From contig CACXAQ010000004.1 of assembly GCA_902765595.1 (NCBI GenBank), forward strand, positions 62,001 to 126,000: a DNA stretch of 64,000 bases, in the 5' to 3' direction. Of this stretch, positions 1-9,620 are shown piece after piece. This stretch comes from Oscillospiraceae bacterium. GTDB taxonomy: Bacteria > Bacillota > Clostridia > Oscillospirales > Oscillospiraceae. A model generated the notes under the pieces. It did not search any database. It worked only from the letters and a program-made list of their open reading frames with translations, and was not told the origin of the DNA. Numbering within the stretch: the stretch's first letter is position 1; each line of letters begins with the position of its first letter. The translations under genes were made by a program, and so were the position numbers.

Positions 1-1502
1 TCAGCGCCGTCAAGCGGGGTGAAAAGCAGCGCAGCCCTGCGCCTCCCTTCATCACCTCCACCCTGCAGCAGGAGGCTTCCCGCCGCCTGAGCATGACGCC
101 CCGGCGCACCATGTCCATCGCCCAGCAGCTCTATGAGGGCGTGGAGATCGCGGGACAGGGTTCCGTGGGCCTAATTACCTATATGCGTACCGACTCCCTC
201 CGCCTCTCCGAGGAGGCGCTGAGCGCGGCCCGCAGCTTTATCGGCGAGCGCTACGGCAGCGCCTATCTGCCCTCTCAGCCCCGCCGCTACAAGACCAAGG
301 CCGGGGCCCAGGACGCTCACGAGGCCATCCGCCCCACGGATGTGCGCCTCACGCCGGAGTTGGTGCGCAAGGACCTGACCCAGGAGCAGTATCGCCTCTA
401 CCGCCTGATCTGGGGTCGCTTTACCGCCTGCCAGATGTCCAACGCCGTTTACGACAGCGTTTCCGTGGATGTAGAGAGCGTCGGCTATACCTTCCGCGCC
501 AATTATTCCGAACTGAAGTTCCCCGGCTATACCGCGGTCTATGAGGAGGCCCGGGACGAGGAGAGCGACGAGATCTCCAATCCCTTGCCCTCTCTCGCGG
601 AAGGGGAAAAGCTGCAGCTTGACAAAATGCTGCCGGATCAGCAATTCACCCAGCCGCCCGCCCGATACACGGAGGCGACTCTCATCCGCGCCATGGAGGA
701 AAAGGGGATCGGGCGCCCCTCTACCTACGCGCCCACCATTACCACCATCACCGCCCATGACTACGTGCTGAAAGAGGGCAAGTATCTCCGCCCCACGCCC
801 CTGGGCGAGGTGGTCACGGAACTGATGAAGGAGCATTTCTCCGACATCGTGGATTTAAAATTCACCAATCAGATGGAGTCGGAGCTGGACGGGATCGAGC
901 AGGGCAAGGCCGCCTGGCGGGACGTGCTGCAGGAGTTTTACGGCGGATTCCACGAGGAAATGGAAAAGGCAGAGCGGGAACTGGACGGGATCCGCGTCAA
1001 GGTCCCGGATATTCTCAGCGATGAACGCTGCGAGGTCTGCGGACGGCAGATGGTGGTCAAGAAAGGCAAGTTCGGCCAGTTCCTGGCCTGCCCCGGCTTC
1101 CCGGAGTGTACCTTCACCAAGCCCATCGTCATCGAAATGCCCGGCAAATGCCCCAAGTGCGGCAGTAAGATCCTCAAGCGCACCTCCAAAAAAGGCTATG
1201 TGTTCTACGCATGCGAGCGGGGGACCGACTGCGGCTTTATCACCTGGGACGTGCCCACCAAGGATTTCTGCCCCGCCTGCGGCAAGACCCTGTTCAAAAA
1301 GTCCGGCAGGGGCGCGCTGAAGCCCTTCTGTATCAATGAGGAGTGCGTGAATTACGTCCCCGAGGACAAGCGGGGCTATCACAAAAAGGCCGAGACAAAA
1401 GACGGAGAAGGCAAAAAAACCGGAGCAAAGAAGAGCCCGGCCAAAAAGACGAGCACGAAAAAGACGGCTGCCAAAAAGACTGCCGCCAAAAAGGAATCAT
1501 AA
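1..1502 (+). CDS. topA: DNA topoisomerase I (5'-truncated)
   Basis: Type IA topoisomerase that relaxes negative supercoils by single-strand cleavage. The reading frame is open from base 3, so the N-terminal Toprim part lies upstream of the window. The catalytic tyrosine sits in GLITYMRTDS, and the active-site context EKGIGRPSTYAP follows. Three C4 zinc ribbons come next (CEVC...CPGFPEC, CPKC...C, CPAC...C), then a Lys/Ala/Thr-rich tail of about 40 residues that resembles a histone H1-like tail. The stop overlaps the trmFO start (TAATG), the usual topA-trmFO order in Firmicutes. Identity is certain. Confidence 0.97.
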   Translation, partial: SAVKRGEKQRSPAPPFITSTLQQEASRRLSMTPRRTMSIAQQLYEGVEIAGQGSVGLITYMRTDSLRLSEEALSAARSFIGERYGSAYLPSQPRRYKTKAGAQDAHEAIRPTDVRLTPELVRKDLTQEQYRLYRLIWGRFTACQMSNAVYDSVSVDVESVGYTFRANYSELKFPGYTAVYEEARDEESDEISNPLPSLAEGEKLQLDKMLPDQQFTQPPARYTEATLIRAMEEKGIGRPSTYAPTITTITAHDYVLKEGKYLRPTPLGEVVTELMKEHFSDIVDLKFTNQMESELDGIEQGKAAWRDVLQEFYGGFHEEMEKAERELDGIRVKVPDILSDERCEVCGRQMVVKKGKFGQFLACPGFPECTFTKPIVIEMPGKCPKCGSKILKRTSKKGYVFYACERGTDCGFITWDVPTKDFCPACGKTLFKKSGRGALKPFCINEECVNYVPEDKRGYHKKAETKDGEGKKTGAKKSPAKKTSTKKTAAKKTAAKKES

Positions 1503-2827
1503 TGGAGAGAGTTACCGTTCTGGGCGCGGGCCTTGCCGGGAGCGAGTGCGCCTGGCAGCTCAGCAAACGGGGGATCCCCGTGCGCCTGGTGGAAATGAAG
1601 CCGGCCAAGATGACGCCGGCCCACAGATCCGAATACTTCGCGGAGCTGGTCTGCTCCAACTCCCTGCGCAGCGATGAGCTGACCAATGCGGTGGGGCTCC
1701 TGAAAGAAGAAATGCGCCGCTTGGGATCCCTGATCCTGGAGAGCGCGGACCACAACCGGGTCGCGGCGGGCGGAGCCCTGGCCGTGGACCGGGTGGGCTT
1801 TTCCCGGTACATCACCGAAAAGCTCCGTGCGCAGGAGAACGTGGAGATCGTGGAGGCCGAGGCCACCCAGATCCCCGAGGGTGAGGTGGTCATCGCCACC
1901 GGCCCCCTCTCCAGCGACGCCATCGCGGAGAAGATCGCGGCGCTCTGTCCGGAAAGCGACCTGCACTTTTACGACGCCGTGGCGCCCATCGTCACGCTGG
2001 AGAGCGTGGACATGGACAGCGCCTTCTTCGCCTCCCGCTATGACAAGGGAACGGCGGATTATGTAAACTGCCCTATGGACAAGGACGAGTATTTGGCCTT
2101 TGTGGCGGAGCTGGTTTCCGCAAAAGAAGCGGAGGTCCACGGCTTTGACGACGGCGGCGTGTTTGAAGGCTGCATGCCTGTTGAGGTCATGGCTCGGCGG
2201 GGGATCGACACCCTGCGTTACGGTCCCCTGAAGCCGGTTGGCCTCCGGGATCCCCGGACAGGGAAGGAGAACTATGCGGTGGTCCAGCTCCGGCGGGATA
2301 ACGCGGATGGGACGCTCTACAATCTGGTGGGTTTTCAGACTCACCTGACCTGGGGCGAGCAAAAGCGGGTCTTCAGCATGATTCCTGCTCTCCGCAATGC
2401 CGAATTCGTGCGTTACGGGGTCATGCACCGCAACACCTATCTAAACAGCCCCCAGCTTCTGGACCGGTATTATCGTCTCCGCAGCGATACGCGGATCTCC
2501 TTTGCCGGGCAGATGACCGGCGTGGAGGGCTATGTGGAGTCCGCCGCTTCCGGCATGCTGGTGGGGATCGAGACGGCCGCCCGGATCCTTGGCCTCCCGC
2601 CGGTGGATTTCCCGCAGGAGACGGCGATCGGCGCACTGGGGCTCTACATATCCGGCGGCAGCGTGGGCGATTTTCAGCCCATGAACATCAATTTCGGTAT
2701 CATCAGCCCTCTGGGGTATCGAGTAAAAGGCAAGAGAAACAAGAACGCCGAGATTTCCCGGCGCTCGCTTGAGATCATAGAACAGATTCGGGAGAGGGAG
2801 GTTTTTCATTGTGAAGATCATCGTTGA
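1502..2827 (+). CDS. trmFO: methylenetetrahydrofolate--tRNA-(uracil-5-)-methyltransferase
   Basis: Folate/FAD-dependent enzyme that makes the ribothymidine at position 54 of the tRNA T-loop. The N-terminal FAD-binding glycine motif is VTVLGAGLAGSECA, right after the start, and CSNSLRSDELTNAVGLLKEE is typical of the family. Length of 441 aa is normal. I chose the ATG at 1502, which overlaps the topA stop, because the family begins a few residues before the FAD motif; a longer open frame upstream is only topA in another frame. The 3' end overlaps plsX by 17 bp. Confidence 0.96.
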   Translation: MERVTVLGAGLAGSECAWQLSKRGIPVRLVEMKPAKMTPAHRSEYFAELVCSNSLRSDELTNAVGLLKEEMRRLGSLILESADHNRVAAGGALAVDRVGFSRYITEKLRAQENVEIVEAEATQIPEGEVVIATGPLSSDAIAEKIAALCPESDLHFYDAVAPIVTLESVDMDSAFFASRYDKGTADYVNCPMDKDEYLAFVAELVSAKEAEVHGFDDGGVFEGCMPVEVMARRGIDTLRYGPLKPVGLRDPRTGKENYAVVQLRRDNADGTLYNLVGFQTHLTWGEQKRVFSMIPALRNAEFVRYGVMHRNTYLNSPQLLDRYYRLRSDTRISFAGQMTGVEGYVESAASGMLVGIETAARILGLPPVDFPQETAIGALGLYISGGSVGDFQPMNINFGIISPLGYRVKGKRNKNAEISRRSLEIIEQIREREVFHCEDHR

Positions 2828-3827
2828 CGCCATGGGCGGCGATCACGCCCCCCAGGAGATCGTAAAAGGCGCTGTCCGCGCCCAGAGGGAACTGGGTGTG
2901 GCGCTGGTCCTCGTAGGCAAGAAAGAGATCATTGAGGATCTGCTGCGGCAGGAACAGGCGGACCTTAACGGCATCCGGGTGGTAGACGCCCGGGACGTGG
3001 TCACCATGGAAGACGACCCCAGCACCGCGACCCGGAGAAAGAAGGATTCCTCCATGGCCGTCGCGCTGAATCTGCTCCGGGACGGTGAGGGGGACGCCAT
3101 GGTCTCCGCCGGCAGCACCGGCGCCCTGCTCACCGGCGCGACCCTTACCGTCAAGCGCATCAAGGGCATCCGCCGCGCGGCGCTTGCGCCTGTTCTCCCG
3201 GCAGGGGAGCACGGCGTCATGCTCATCGACTGCGGTGCCAACGTGGAGTGCACGGCGGAATACCTGCTGCAGTTTGCCTATATGGGCAGCTATTACGCCA
3301 AGAAGATCATGGGCTGCAAGGATCCCCGCATCGGCCTGCTGAACGTGGGCACCGAGGACACCAAGGGCGGCGAGCTGCAGCACCAGGCCTTTGCCCTGCT
3401 CAAGCAGGCGCACGAGGAGGGCCGGATCCACTTCGCGGGCAACGTGGAGGGTACCGGCGTCTTTGACGGCAGCGTAGACGTGGTGGTCACCGACGGCTTT
3501 ACCGGAAACGTGCTGCTCAAGGGCACGGAGGGCGTGATCAAGTATATGATGAAGGCGCTCAAGGGCGTTTTCTATAAGAGCACTGTCAACAAGCTCGCGG
3601 CAGGCGTGCTGAAAAAGGACCTGACGGAAATGAAAAAGTCCATGGACGTGAACGAGGTCGGCGGGTCTGCCCTGGTGGGCATCTCCAAGCCCGTCATCAA
3701 AGCTCACGGTTCTTCCAATGCTGCCAGCTTTTTTGCCGCGATCCGCCAGGCGGTCGCCTTTGCCAACTCCGGCATCATCGAGGATATTACCGAACATATC
3801 GAATATATGAGACTGAAAACAGAGTAA
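2811..3827 (+). CDS. plsX: phosphate acyltransferase PlsX
   Basis: Makes acyl-phosphate from acyl-ACP for phospholipid synthesis; a peripheral membrane enzyme. The N-terminus IIVDAMGGDHAP and the internal SAGSTGALLTGAT are diagnostic. The start is GTG, preceded by an AGGGAGG ribosome binding site lying inside the end of trmFO. Length of 338 aa is normal. In many Firmicutes plsX is followed by fab genes and acpP, but here rnc follows after one base, so no acyl carrier protein gene is present at this spot. Confidence 0.96.
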   Translation: MKIIVDAMGGDHAPQEIVKGAVRAQRELGVALVLVGKKEIIEDLLRQEQADLNGIRVVDARDVVTMEDDPSTATRRKKDSSMAVALNLLRDGEGDAMVSAGSTGALLTGATLTVKRIKGIRRAALAPVLPAGEHGVMLIDCGANVECTAEYLLQFAYMGSYYAKKIMGCKDPRIGLLNVGTEDTKGGELQHQAFALLKQAHEEGRIHFAGNVEGTGVFDGSVDVVVTDGFTGNVLLKGTEGVIKYMMKALKGVFYKSTVNKLAAGVLKKDLTEMKKSMDVNEVGGSALVGISKPVIKAHGSSNAASFFAAIRQAVAFANSGIIEDITEHIEYMRLKTE

Positions 3828-3828
3828 A

Positions 3829-4509
3829 ATGCAGGAACTGGAACAGAAAATCGGATATTCCTTTCAAAATAAGAATTTGCTTCTGACAGCCCTGACCCAC
3901 AGCTCCTATGCCAATGAGCGCCACCGCGACAGCAGCGAGAGCTATGAGCGGCTGGAATTTCTGGGCGACTCCATTCTGGGTTACATCACCGCGGAGTTTC
4001 TGTATCGCCATCATCCCGCTATCCCGGAGGGGCGCATGACCCGTCTGCGGGCGGAGCTGGTGTGCGAGGCCAGCCTCCATCAGATCGCCCAGCGCCTGGA
4101 ACTGGGCCGCGTGATGCGCCTGGGCAAAGGGGAGGAGCATACCGGCGGACGGGAACGGCCCTCGATCCTGGCTGATATGGTGGAATCCATCATTGCCGCC
4201 ATGTACCTGGATTCCGGGAGTCTGGACGAGCCGCGCCGCTTTATCATGACGCAGCTTCTGGATCGGGCTGATCTGGGCGTTCAGCATCGTGTGGCCGACT
4301 ATAAAACCGATCTTCAGGAGCTGGTGCAGCGCAAGCCCAACCAGTACATCACCTATGAGATGATCCGGCAGACCGGTCCGGACCACGACAAGACCTTTAC
4401 CTTCCGGGTTTCGGTGAACGGCACAGCCGCCGGAGAGGGCAGCGGAAGGACAAAGAAGGAAGCGGAGCAAATGGCCGCAAAACAGGCGCTGGAGGTTCTC
4501 TCCAAATGA
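3829..4509 (+). CDS. rnc: ribonuclease III
   Basis: Double-strand-specific endoribonuclease for rRNA and mRNA processing. The signature YERLEFLGDSILGY and the second acidic helix (ADMVESIIAAMYLDSG) form the RNase III domain, residues about 5-150. A dsRNA-binding domain follows (YKTDLQELVQRK...GEGSGRTKKEAEQMAAKQAL). Length of 226 aa is normal. It begins one base after plsX with no strong Shine-Dalgarno, which suggests translational coupling, and its stop overlaps the next gene by 4 bp (ATGA). Confidence 0.96.
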   Translation: MQELEQKIGYSFQNKNLLLTALTHSSYANERHRDSSESYERLEFLGDSILGYITAEFLYRHHPAIPEGRMTRLRAELVCEASLHQIAQRLELGRVMRLGKGEEHTGGRERPSILADMVESIIAAMYLDSGSLDEPRRFIMTQLLDRADLGVQHRVADYKTDLQELVQRKPNQYITYEMIRQTGPDHDKTFTFRVSVNGTAAGEGSGRTKKEAEQMAAKQALEVLSK

Positions 4510-5513
4510 GCGCCAGGGCCTGCATCCTCCCGGTATTCGTGCCCCATCAGGGCTGCCCCCATACTTGCGTTTTCTGCAACCAGCGTCACATTTCCGGTGA
4601 GTCGGACATCGTCACCGCCGAAACGGTCAAACATGCCATTCGGAAAGCCGCCTTGCCCCCAAGAGGGGCAAAGCGGCAGCTGGCGTTTTATGGGGGCAGC
4701 TTTACGGCGATCCCGGAAGAGCGTCAACAGGCGCTTTTGGGCGCCGCTAAGGAAGCGATGGATGCGGGCATGATCGACAGCGTTCGTCTCTCCACCCGCC
4801 CGGATGCGGTGGACGCAGCGGTTCTGGACAGACTGCGCGCTTTTGGCGTGGAGACCATCGAACTGGGCGCCCAGTCCATGAACGATGAGGTGCTGCGTCT
4901 CTCGGGGCGGGGTCATACGGCAGCCGACGTGGAAAGAGCGGCCCGCTTGATCCGGGAAAGCGGCTTTGAACTGATTCTCCAGATGATGACGGGCCTGCCG
5001 GGGGATACGCCGGAACGGGCAGTGGAGACGGCAAAAAAGCTGATCGAACTGCAGCCGGACGGCGTGCGGATCTATCCCACCGTGATCGTGAAGGATACCG
5101 CGCTCTACGAGCTCTGGAAAGCGGGACGATACCGGGAGCATACGGTGGAGGACGCTGTGGAGGTCTGCGCCATGCTTTTGCCCTTGTTTGATCAGGCAGG
5201 AATTCCCGTAATCCGTCTTGGCCTCAACCCCACAGAGGAGCTCTCCGGCGGCGAAGCCGTTGCCGGCGCCTATCACCCGGCATTGGGTGAATTGGTAAAG
5301 AGCAGGATCCTGCTGAACCAGGCACGGGAGCTTCTGCGCGGGATCGAGCCGGGACGATCTGTGGTGATCGGCGTTCCCGCACCCAAGCTCTCCCAGATGG
5401 TCGGTCAAAGAAGAGAGAATATCCAAAAACTATGTGCGGAATTCTCGATTCGGGAGCTTCAAGTTGTTCCGTTGATAGATGCAAAAGGAGATCTGCGGAT
5501 CGACATTCGATGA
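4506..5513 (+). CDS. radical SAM protein, Elp3-like
   Basis: Radical SAM enzyme. The 4Fe-4S-binding cysteines are in CPHTCVFCNQ near residues 16-25, followed by FYGGSFTAIP and the Elp3-like motif ELGAQSMNDEVL. At 335 aa it lacks the C-terminal acetyltransferase domain of true Elp3. This family is commonly found between rnc and smc in Clostridia; the reaction is not known to me. It overlaps rnc by 4 bp. The C-terminal part (VPAPKLSQMVGQRRENIQKL) could bind nucleic acid, but that is speculation. Confidence 0.85.
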   Translation: MSARACILPVFVPHQGCPHTCVFCNQRHISGESDIVTAETVKHAIRKAALPPRGAKRQLAFYGGSFTAIPEERQQALLGAAKEAMDAGMIDSVRLSTRPDAVDAAVLDRLRAFGVETIELGAQSMNDEVLRLSGRGHTAADVERAARLIRESGFELILQMMTGLPGDTPERAVETAKKLIELQPDGVRIYPTVIVKDTALYELWKAGRYREHTVEDAVEVCAMLLPLFDQAGIPVIRLGLNPTEELSGGEAVAGAYHPALGELVKSRILLNQARELLRGIEPGRSVVIGVPAPKLSQMVGQRRENIQKLCAEFSIRELQVVPLIDAKGDLRIDIR

Positions 5514-5538
5514 ATTGGGGAGAAATCCCGCCTTTCCC

Positions 5539-5567
5539 TTGCAGGAGCGGGAAAACTATGGTAAAAT
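5539..5567 (+). promoter_or_regulatory. probable sigma-A promoter for smc-ftsY
   Basis: TTGCAG at 5539-5544, a 17 bp spacer and TAAAAT at 5562-5567, in the 167 bp gap before smc. The leader then runs about 110 nt and includes a short GC-rich imperfect hairpin just before the smc ribosome binding site. Confidence 0.55.
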
Positions 5568-5680
5568 AAAGAATCTGATTTTTATGTGCTGTTGAGCGGC
5601 GAACGTGGTTGTGCTGCGCTTGACGGCAGGAAAAACAGCCCCGGGGGAGAGGACGCTTCTCCGGGAGATAAGAGGGATCC

Positions 5681-8600
5681 ATGTACCTTCGCGCGATCGA
5701 GATCCAGGGTTTTAAGTCCTTCCCGGACAAGACCCGGCTCACATTTGAAAAAGACATAACTGCAATCGTCGGCCCTAACGGCTCCGGAAAGTCCAATATT
5801 TCCGACGCCGTCCTGTGGGTCATGGGCGAGCAGAGAAGCAAGGCGCTGCGCGGCTCCAAAATGGAGGACGTGATCTTTGGCGGCACCGAGAAGCGGAACG
5901 CCCTGGGCTTTGCCCAGGTCTCGCTGATCATCGACAACTCTGCCCATATTTTTGACTCCGACAGCTCCGAGATCATGCTGACCCGCCGCTATTATCGCAG
6001 CGGGGAGAGCGAATATTTCATCAACCGGGAACCGGTCCGCCTGAAGGACATCAACAGCCTCCTGATGGATACCGGTCTCGGCAGAGACGGCTATTCCATC
6101 ATCGGTCAGGGCCGCATCGGGGAGATCGTCTCTTCCCGCAGCACCGACCGACGGGAGGTTTTTGAGGAGGCCGCAGGCATCTCTCGCTTCCGTTACCGGA
6201 AAGAAGAGGCCGAACGGAAGCTGGAAAAGACGGAAGATAATCTCCTGCGCATTCGGGACAAAATCGAAGAGCTGGAGATGCAGGTCGGCCCGCTGAAGAC
6301 CCAGTCCGAGGTGGCGAAGCGCTATCTCGTTTTGCGGGACGAGCTGCGCATTATGGAGATCTCCGCCTGGATGGCGACGCTGGACAAGCTTCACGCCCAG
6401 GCAGAGAATATCAACCGGGAGTACGAGCAGGCCCAAAAAAACCTGGAGCAGGCCAAAGAGGAACTGGAAGCCCTCTACGCATCTTCCGGCAACATTACCG
6501 AGCGGATGCACCGCAAGGACATTGAGAGTGAGCAGGCCCGGGAGAGGCTTTCCCAGACGGAGAGCGTAGCCGCCGAGTGCGAGGCGAATATCGCCGTCTT
6601 GCGCGCAAACGTCCAGAGCAGCCTGGAGAGCAAGGAGCGTCTGCTCCGGGATATTCAGGATCAGGAGAGCCGCTCCGCGGAGATCCGCAGCGGCATTGGG
6701 GACGGGAAAGCCCGTCTGGAGGAGATTTCCCGGGAAGAGCAGGAGCTTTCGGCTCAGGTCAGCCAGAACAACAATGTGCTGGACGGCTGCCGCATGAAGC
6801 TCAAGAGCCGGGAAGAAATATTTGCGCAGCTGACGGAGCGGGCAAATACCCTTGCGGTGGACGGACGCAGCATGGACGGACGCATCCGGATGCTGGCGGA
6901 CATGGAGAAGGATTACGAGGGGTATTCCCGCGCTGTCAAGACTGTCATGCGGGAGAGCCAGCGGGGAAACATCCGCGGTGTGCACGGCCCGGTGGCAAAC
7001 CTTCTCCGCGCGGATGAAGAGTGTGCCCTGGCCATTGAGACGGCCCTGGGCGCCGCCGCGCAGAATATCGTGATCGACAGCCAGAATGACGGCCGCCTTG
7101 CCATTGAAATGCTGAAGCGCACCGATGCCGGCCGCGCTACCTTCCTGCCCCTGGACACCATCCGCGGCACGGTGATGAAGGACGCGCCGGAGCGGGACCC
7201 CGGCTTTGTAGGCGTCGCGTCGGAGCTGGTGCGCTTTGATCCGGTTTATGAACAGATCGTCTGGAATCTGCTGGGCCGGACCGTGGTAGCCGAAACGCTG
7301 AGCGACGCGGTCCGCATGGCAAAGGCCAGCGGGAACCGCCTTCGGATCGTGACGCTGGATGGCCAGATGATCCACGCCGGCGGTTCCATGACCGGCGGCA
7401 GCAGCGCCAAGAATACCGGCATTCTCTCCCGCGCCAACGAACTGGAGAAGCTGAGGAAACAGCGGCGCAAGCTGGAAGAGGAAGAGAAAAAATGCTCGTC
7501 TGAGCTTGAGAAAGCGCGTTCCGCCCTGTCGGGGCTTCGGTATCAGCTGGATATGGCCCTGGAGGACCAGGCGGAGCTGCGCAGCAAGGCCTCCTCTCTG
7601 GAAGCGGAACAGCGCGCTACTCAAAACTCCGTGCATCAGCTGGAACTGCTGCTGGAGAGCCTGACCGGAGACAGCGAGACCCGCCGCAGCGCGGTGGACG
7701 CCGCCCAGCGGCAGATCGACAGCTTCCGGGAGCGGCAGAGCCAGAAAGAAGCTCAGCTGGAGGAGATTCGAAAGAAGATCCAGGGGATCCGGCAGGAGAT
7801 CGCCGTCATCAGTGACCATAAGCTGGAACTGGAAGGAAAGCGTACCCGGGCGGAAAAGGAGGCCCAGGCCCGCAATGCCGAGATCCTGGATATGGAGCGC
7901 CAGGCTGCCAGGATCGAGCAGAAAAAGCTATCCGCCGACATGGAGGAGAAGCAGATCCTGGACAAGCTCTGGGAAAATTATGAGCTGAGCCACAGCGCCG
8001 CTTCCGCCCTTCGGCAGCCGGTGGACAATCTGCCCAAGGCCAACAAGGCCATTGCGGAGATGCGCCGCCAGATCAGCGCGCTTGGTTCTCCGAACCTTGG
8101 CGCCATCGAGGAATATGAACGGGTCAACACCCGTTACGAGTTCCTGACTGGCCAGCGGGACGACGTGGAAAAGGCCAAAAAGGAACTGCTGGACATCATC
8201 CAGCAGATCACCGGCGAAATGACCGACGTATTTCTGACCCGCTTTAAAGAGATCGACGCCTGCTTCCGGCAGACCTTCCTGGAGCTTTTCGGCGGCGGAA
8301 AGGCAGCCCTGGTCCTGGAGGACGAGAAAAACGTGCTGGAATGCGGCATCGACATTCGGGTCCAGCCGCCCGGAAAGGCCCTCTCCACCATCAGCCTTCT
8401 CTCCGGCGGCGAGATGGCCTTCGTTGCAATCGCCCTGTACTTCGCCATTTTGAAGGTGCGCCCCACGCCCTTCTGCGTGATGGACGAGATCGAGGCCGCT
8501 TTGGACGAGGCCAACGTCACCCGCTTTGCCGAGTACATGCGCCGGATGTCGGATAAGACCCAGTTTTTGGTCATCACCCACCGTCGGGGCACCATGGAAG

Positions 8601-8698
8601 AGGCAGACATGCTCTATGGCGTGACGATGCAGGAAAAGGGCGTCTCCACAGTGGTGGAGTTGGATCTGGAAAGCGCGAAAAAAACATCAGAGGATTAA
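5681..8698 (+). CDS. smc: chromosome segregation ATPase SMC, short-armed
   Basis: Condensin subunit that organises and segregates the chromosome with ScpA/ScpB. Walker A (GPNGSGKSN) is near residue 32. A coiled coil follows, then the hinge (about residues 430-585, with GVHGPVANLL and AGGSMTGGS), a second coil, the signature LLSGGEMAF (906-914) and Walker B CVMDEIEAALDE. The protein is 1005 aa, whereas bacterial SMC is usually about 1150-1200. Both arms look shorter by similar amounts (roughly 90 residues each against what I recall of B. subtilis SMC). The frame is continuous and all functional motifs are intact. Confidence 0.95.
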   Translation: MYLRAIEIQGFKSFPDKTRLTFEKDITAIVGPNGSGKSNISDAVLWVMGEQRSKALRGSKMEDVIFGGTEKRNALGFAQVSLIIDNSAHIFDSDSSEIMLTRRYYRSGESEYFINREPVRLKDINSLLMDTGLGRDGYSIIGQGRIGEIVSSRSTDRREVFEEAAGISRFRYRKEEAERKLEKTEDNLLRIRDKIEELEMQVGPLKTQSEVAKRYLVLRDELRIMEISAWMATLDKLHAQAENINREYEQAQKNLEQAKEELEALYASSGNITERMHRKDIESEQARERLSQTESVAAECEANIAVLRANVQSSLESKERLLRDIQDQESRSAEIRSGIGDGKARLEEISREEQELSAQVSQNNNVLDGCRMKLKSREEIFAQLTERANTLAVDGRSMDGRIRMLADMEKDYEGYSRAVKTVMRESQRGNIRGVHGPVANLLRADEECALAIETALGAAAQNIVIDSQNDGRLAIEMLKRTDAGRATFLPLDTIRGTVMKDAPERDPGFVGVASELVRFDPVYEQIVWNLLGRTVVAETLSDAVRMAKASGNRLRIVTLDGQMIHAGGSMTGGSSAKNTGILSRANELEKLRKQRRKLEEEEKKCSSELEKARSALSGLRYQLDMALEDQAELRSKASSLEAEQRATQNSVHQLELLLESLTGDSETRRSAVDAAQRQIDSFRERQSQKEAQLEEIRKKIQGIRQEIAVISDHKLELEGKRTRAEKEAQARNAEILDMERQAARIEQKKLSADMEEKQILDKLWENYELSHSAASALRQPVDNLPKANKAIAEMRRQISALGSPNLGAIEEYERVNTRYEFLTGQRDDVEKAKKELLDIIQQITGEMTDVFLTRFKEIDACFRQTFLELFGGGKAALVLEDEKNVLECGIDIRVQPPGKALSTISLLSGGEMAFVAIALYFAILKVRPTPFCVMDEIEAALDEANVTRFAEYMRRMSDKTQFLVITHRRGTMEEADMLYGVTMQEKGVSTVVELDLESAKKTSED

Positions 8699-8701
8699 AA
8701 T

Positions 8702-9610
8702 ATGGGTTTATTTGATAAAATGTTCTCGGGCCTGAGCAAGACCAGAAAGAATATGGTGGAGCTGGAGGAGCTGTTCCAGGACTATGCCTCGGACAGCGAA
8801 GAGTTCTACGAGGATCTGGAAGAGCTGCTGGTGATGGCGGACGTGGGCGCCGCCACGGCCCAGCAGGTGGACTATCTCATGCACAAGGCCACCTGGGTGG
8901 AGCGTTACCGGAAGGGAAGCGAAGCGCGGGAAGGTCTGATCCGGGTGCTGACCAAGCTCCTGGACGTGGGCAGCACGGAGCTGAAGCTGGAGACGAAGCC
9001 CTCGGTCATCCTGATGGTGGGCGTCAACGGCGTGGGCAAGACCACGACCATCGGCAAGCTCTCCCATCAGCTCAAGGAACAGGGAAAAAAGGTGATGCTG
9101 ATCGCGGGGGATACCTTCCGCGCGGCGGCGGCGGAGCAGCTTGGCATCTGGGCGGAACGCTCCGGGGCGGACTTTGTCCGCCACGAAGAGGGAAGCGACC
9201 CCGGCGCTGTGGTATACGACGGCATCTGCGCCGCCAAGGCCAGAGGCGCCGACGTGATCATCATCGATACGGCGGGGCGGCTTCACAACAAGCAGAACCT
9301 GATGAACGAGCTGGCCAAGATCAGCCGCATCATTTCCCGGGAACTGCCGGAGGCTGATGTGGAGACGCTGATGGTCCTGGATGCTACCACGGGCCAGAAC
9401 GGTCTCATCCAGGCCAAACAGTTCCTGGAGACCTCTGGCCTTACCGGGATCGTGCTGACCAAGCTGGACGGCACCGCCAAGGGCGGCATCGTCTTCGCCA
9501 TTGCAAACGAGTTGAAGCTTCCGGTGAAATATGTGGGCGTCGGCGAGGGGATGGACGATCTGATCCCCTTCAACGCGGAAAGCTTTGTCACGGCGCTTTT
9601 TAAGCAGTAA
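8702..9610 (+). CDS. ftsY: signal recognition particle receptor FtsY
   Basis: SRP GTPase at the membrane that receives SRP-ribosome complexes for co-translational insertion. A helical N domain is followed by the G domain: GVNGVGKTTTIGKL (P-loop), GDTFRAAAAEQL, DTAGRLHNKQNLM, TKLDGTAKGG and the C-terminal YVGVGEGMDDLIPF. At 302 aa it lacks the long acidic A region of proteobacterial FtsY, as is usual in Firmicutes. It starts 3 bp after smc. Confidence 0.96.
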   Translation: MGLFDKMFSGLSKTRKNMVELEELFQDYASDSEEFYEDLEELLVMADVGAATAQQVDYLMHKATWVERYRKGSEAREGLIRVLTKLLDVGSTELKLETKPSVILMVGVNGVGKTTTIGKLSHQLKEQGKKVMLIAGDTFRAAAAEQLGIWAERSGADFVRHEEGSDPGAVVYDGICAAKARGADVIIIDTAGRLHNKQNLMNELAKISRIISRELPEADVETLMVLDATTGQNGLIQAKQFLETSGLTGIVLTKLDGTAKGGIVFAIANELKLPVKYVGVGEGMDDLIPFNAESFVTALFKQ

Positions 9611-9620
9611 AGGAGACACT

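Noticed and set aside
5681..8698. SMC as a frameshifted or deleted pseudogene
   Set aside because: The frame is continuous, all ATPase and hinge motifs are intact and the shortening looks balanced between arms.
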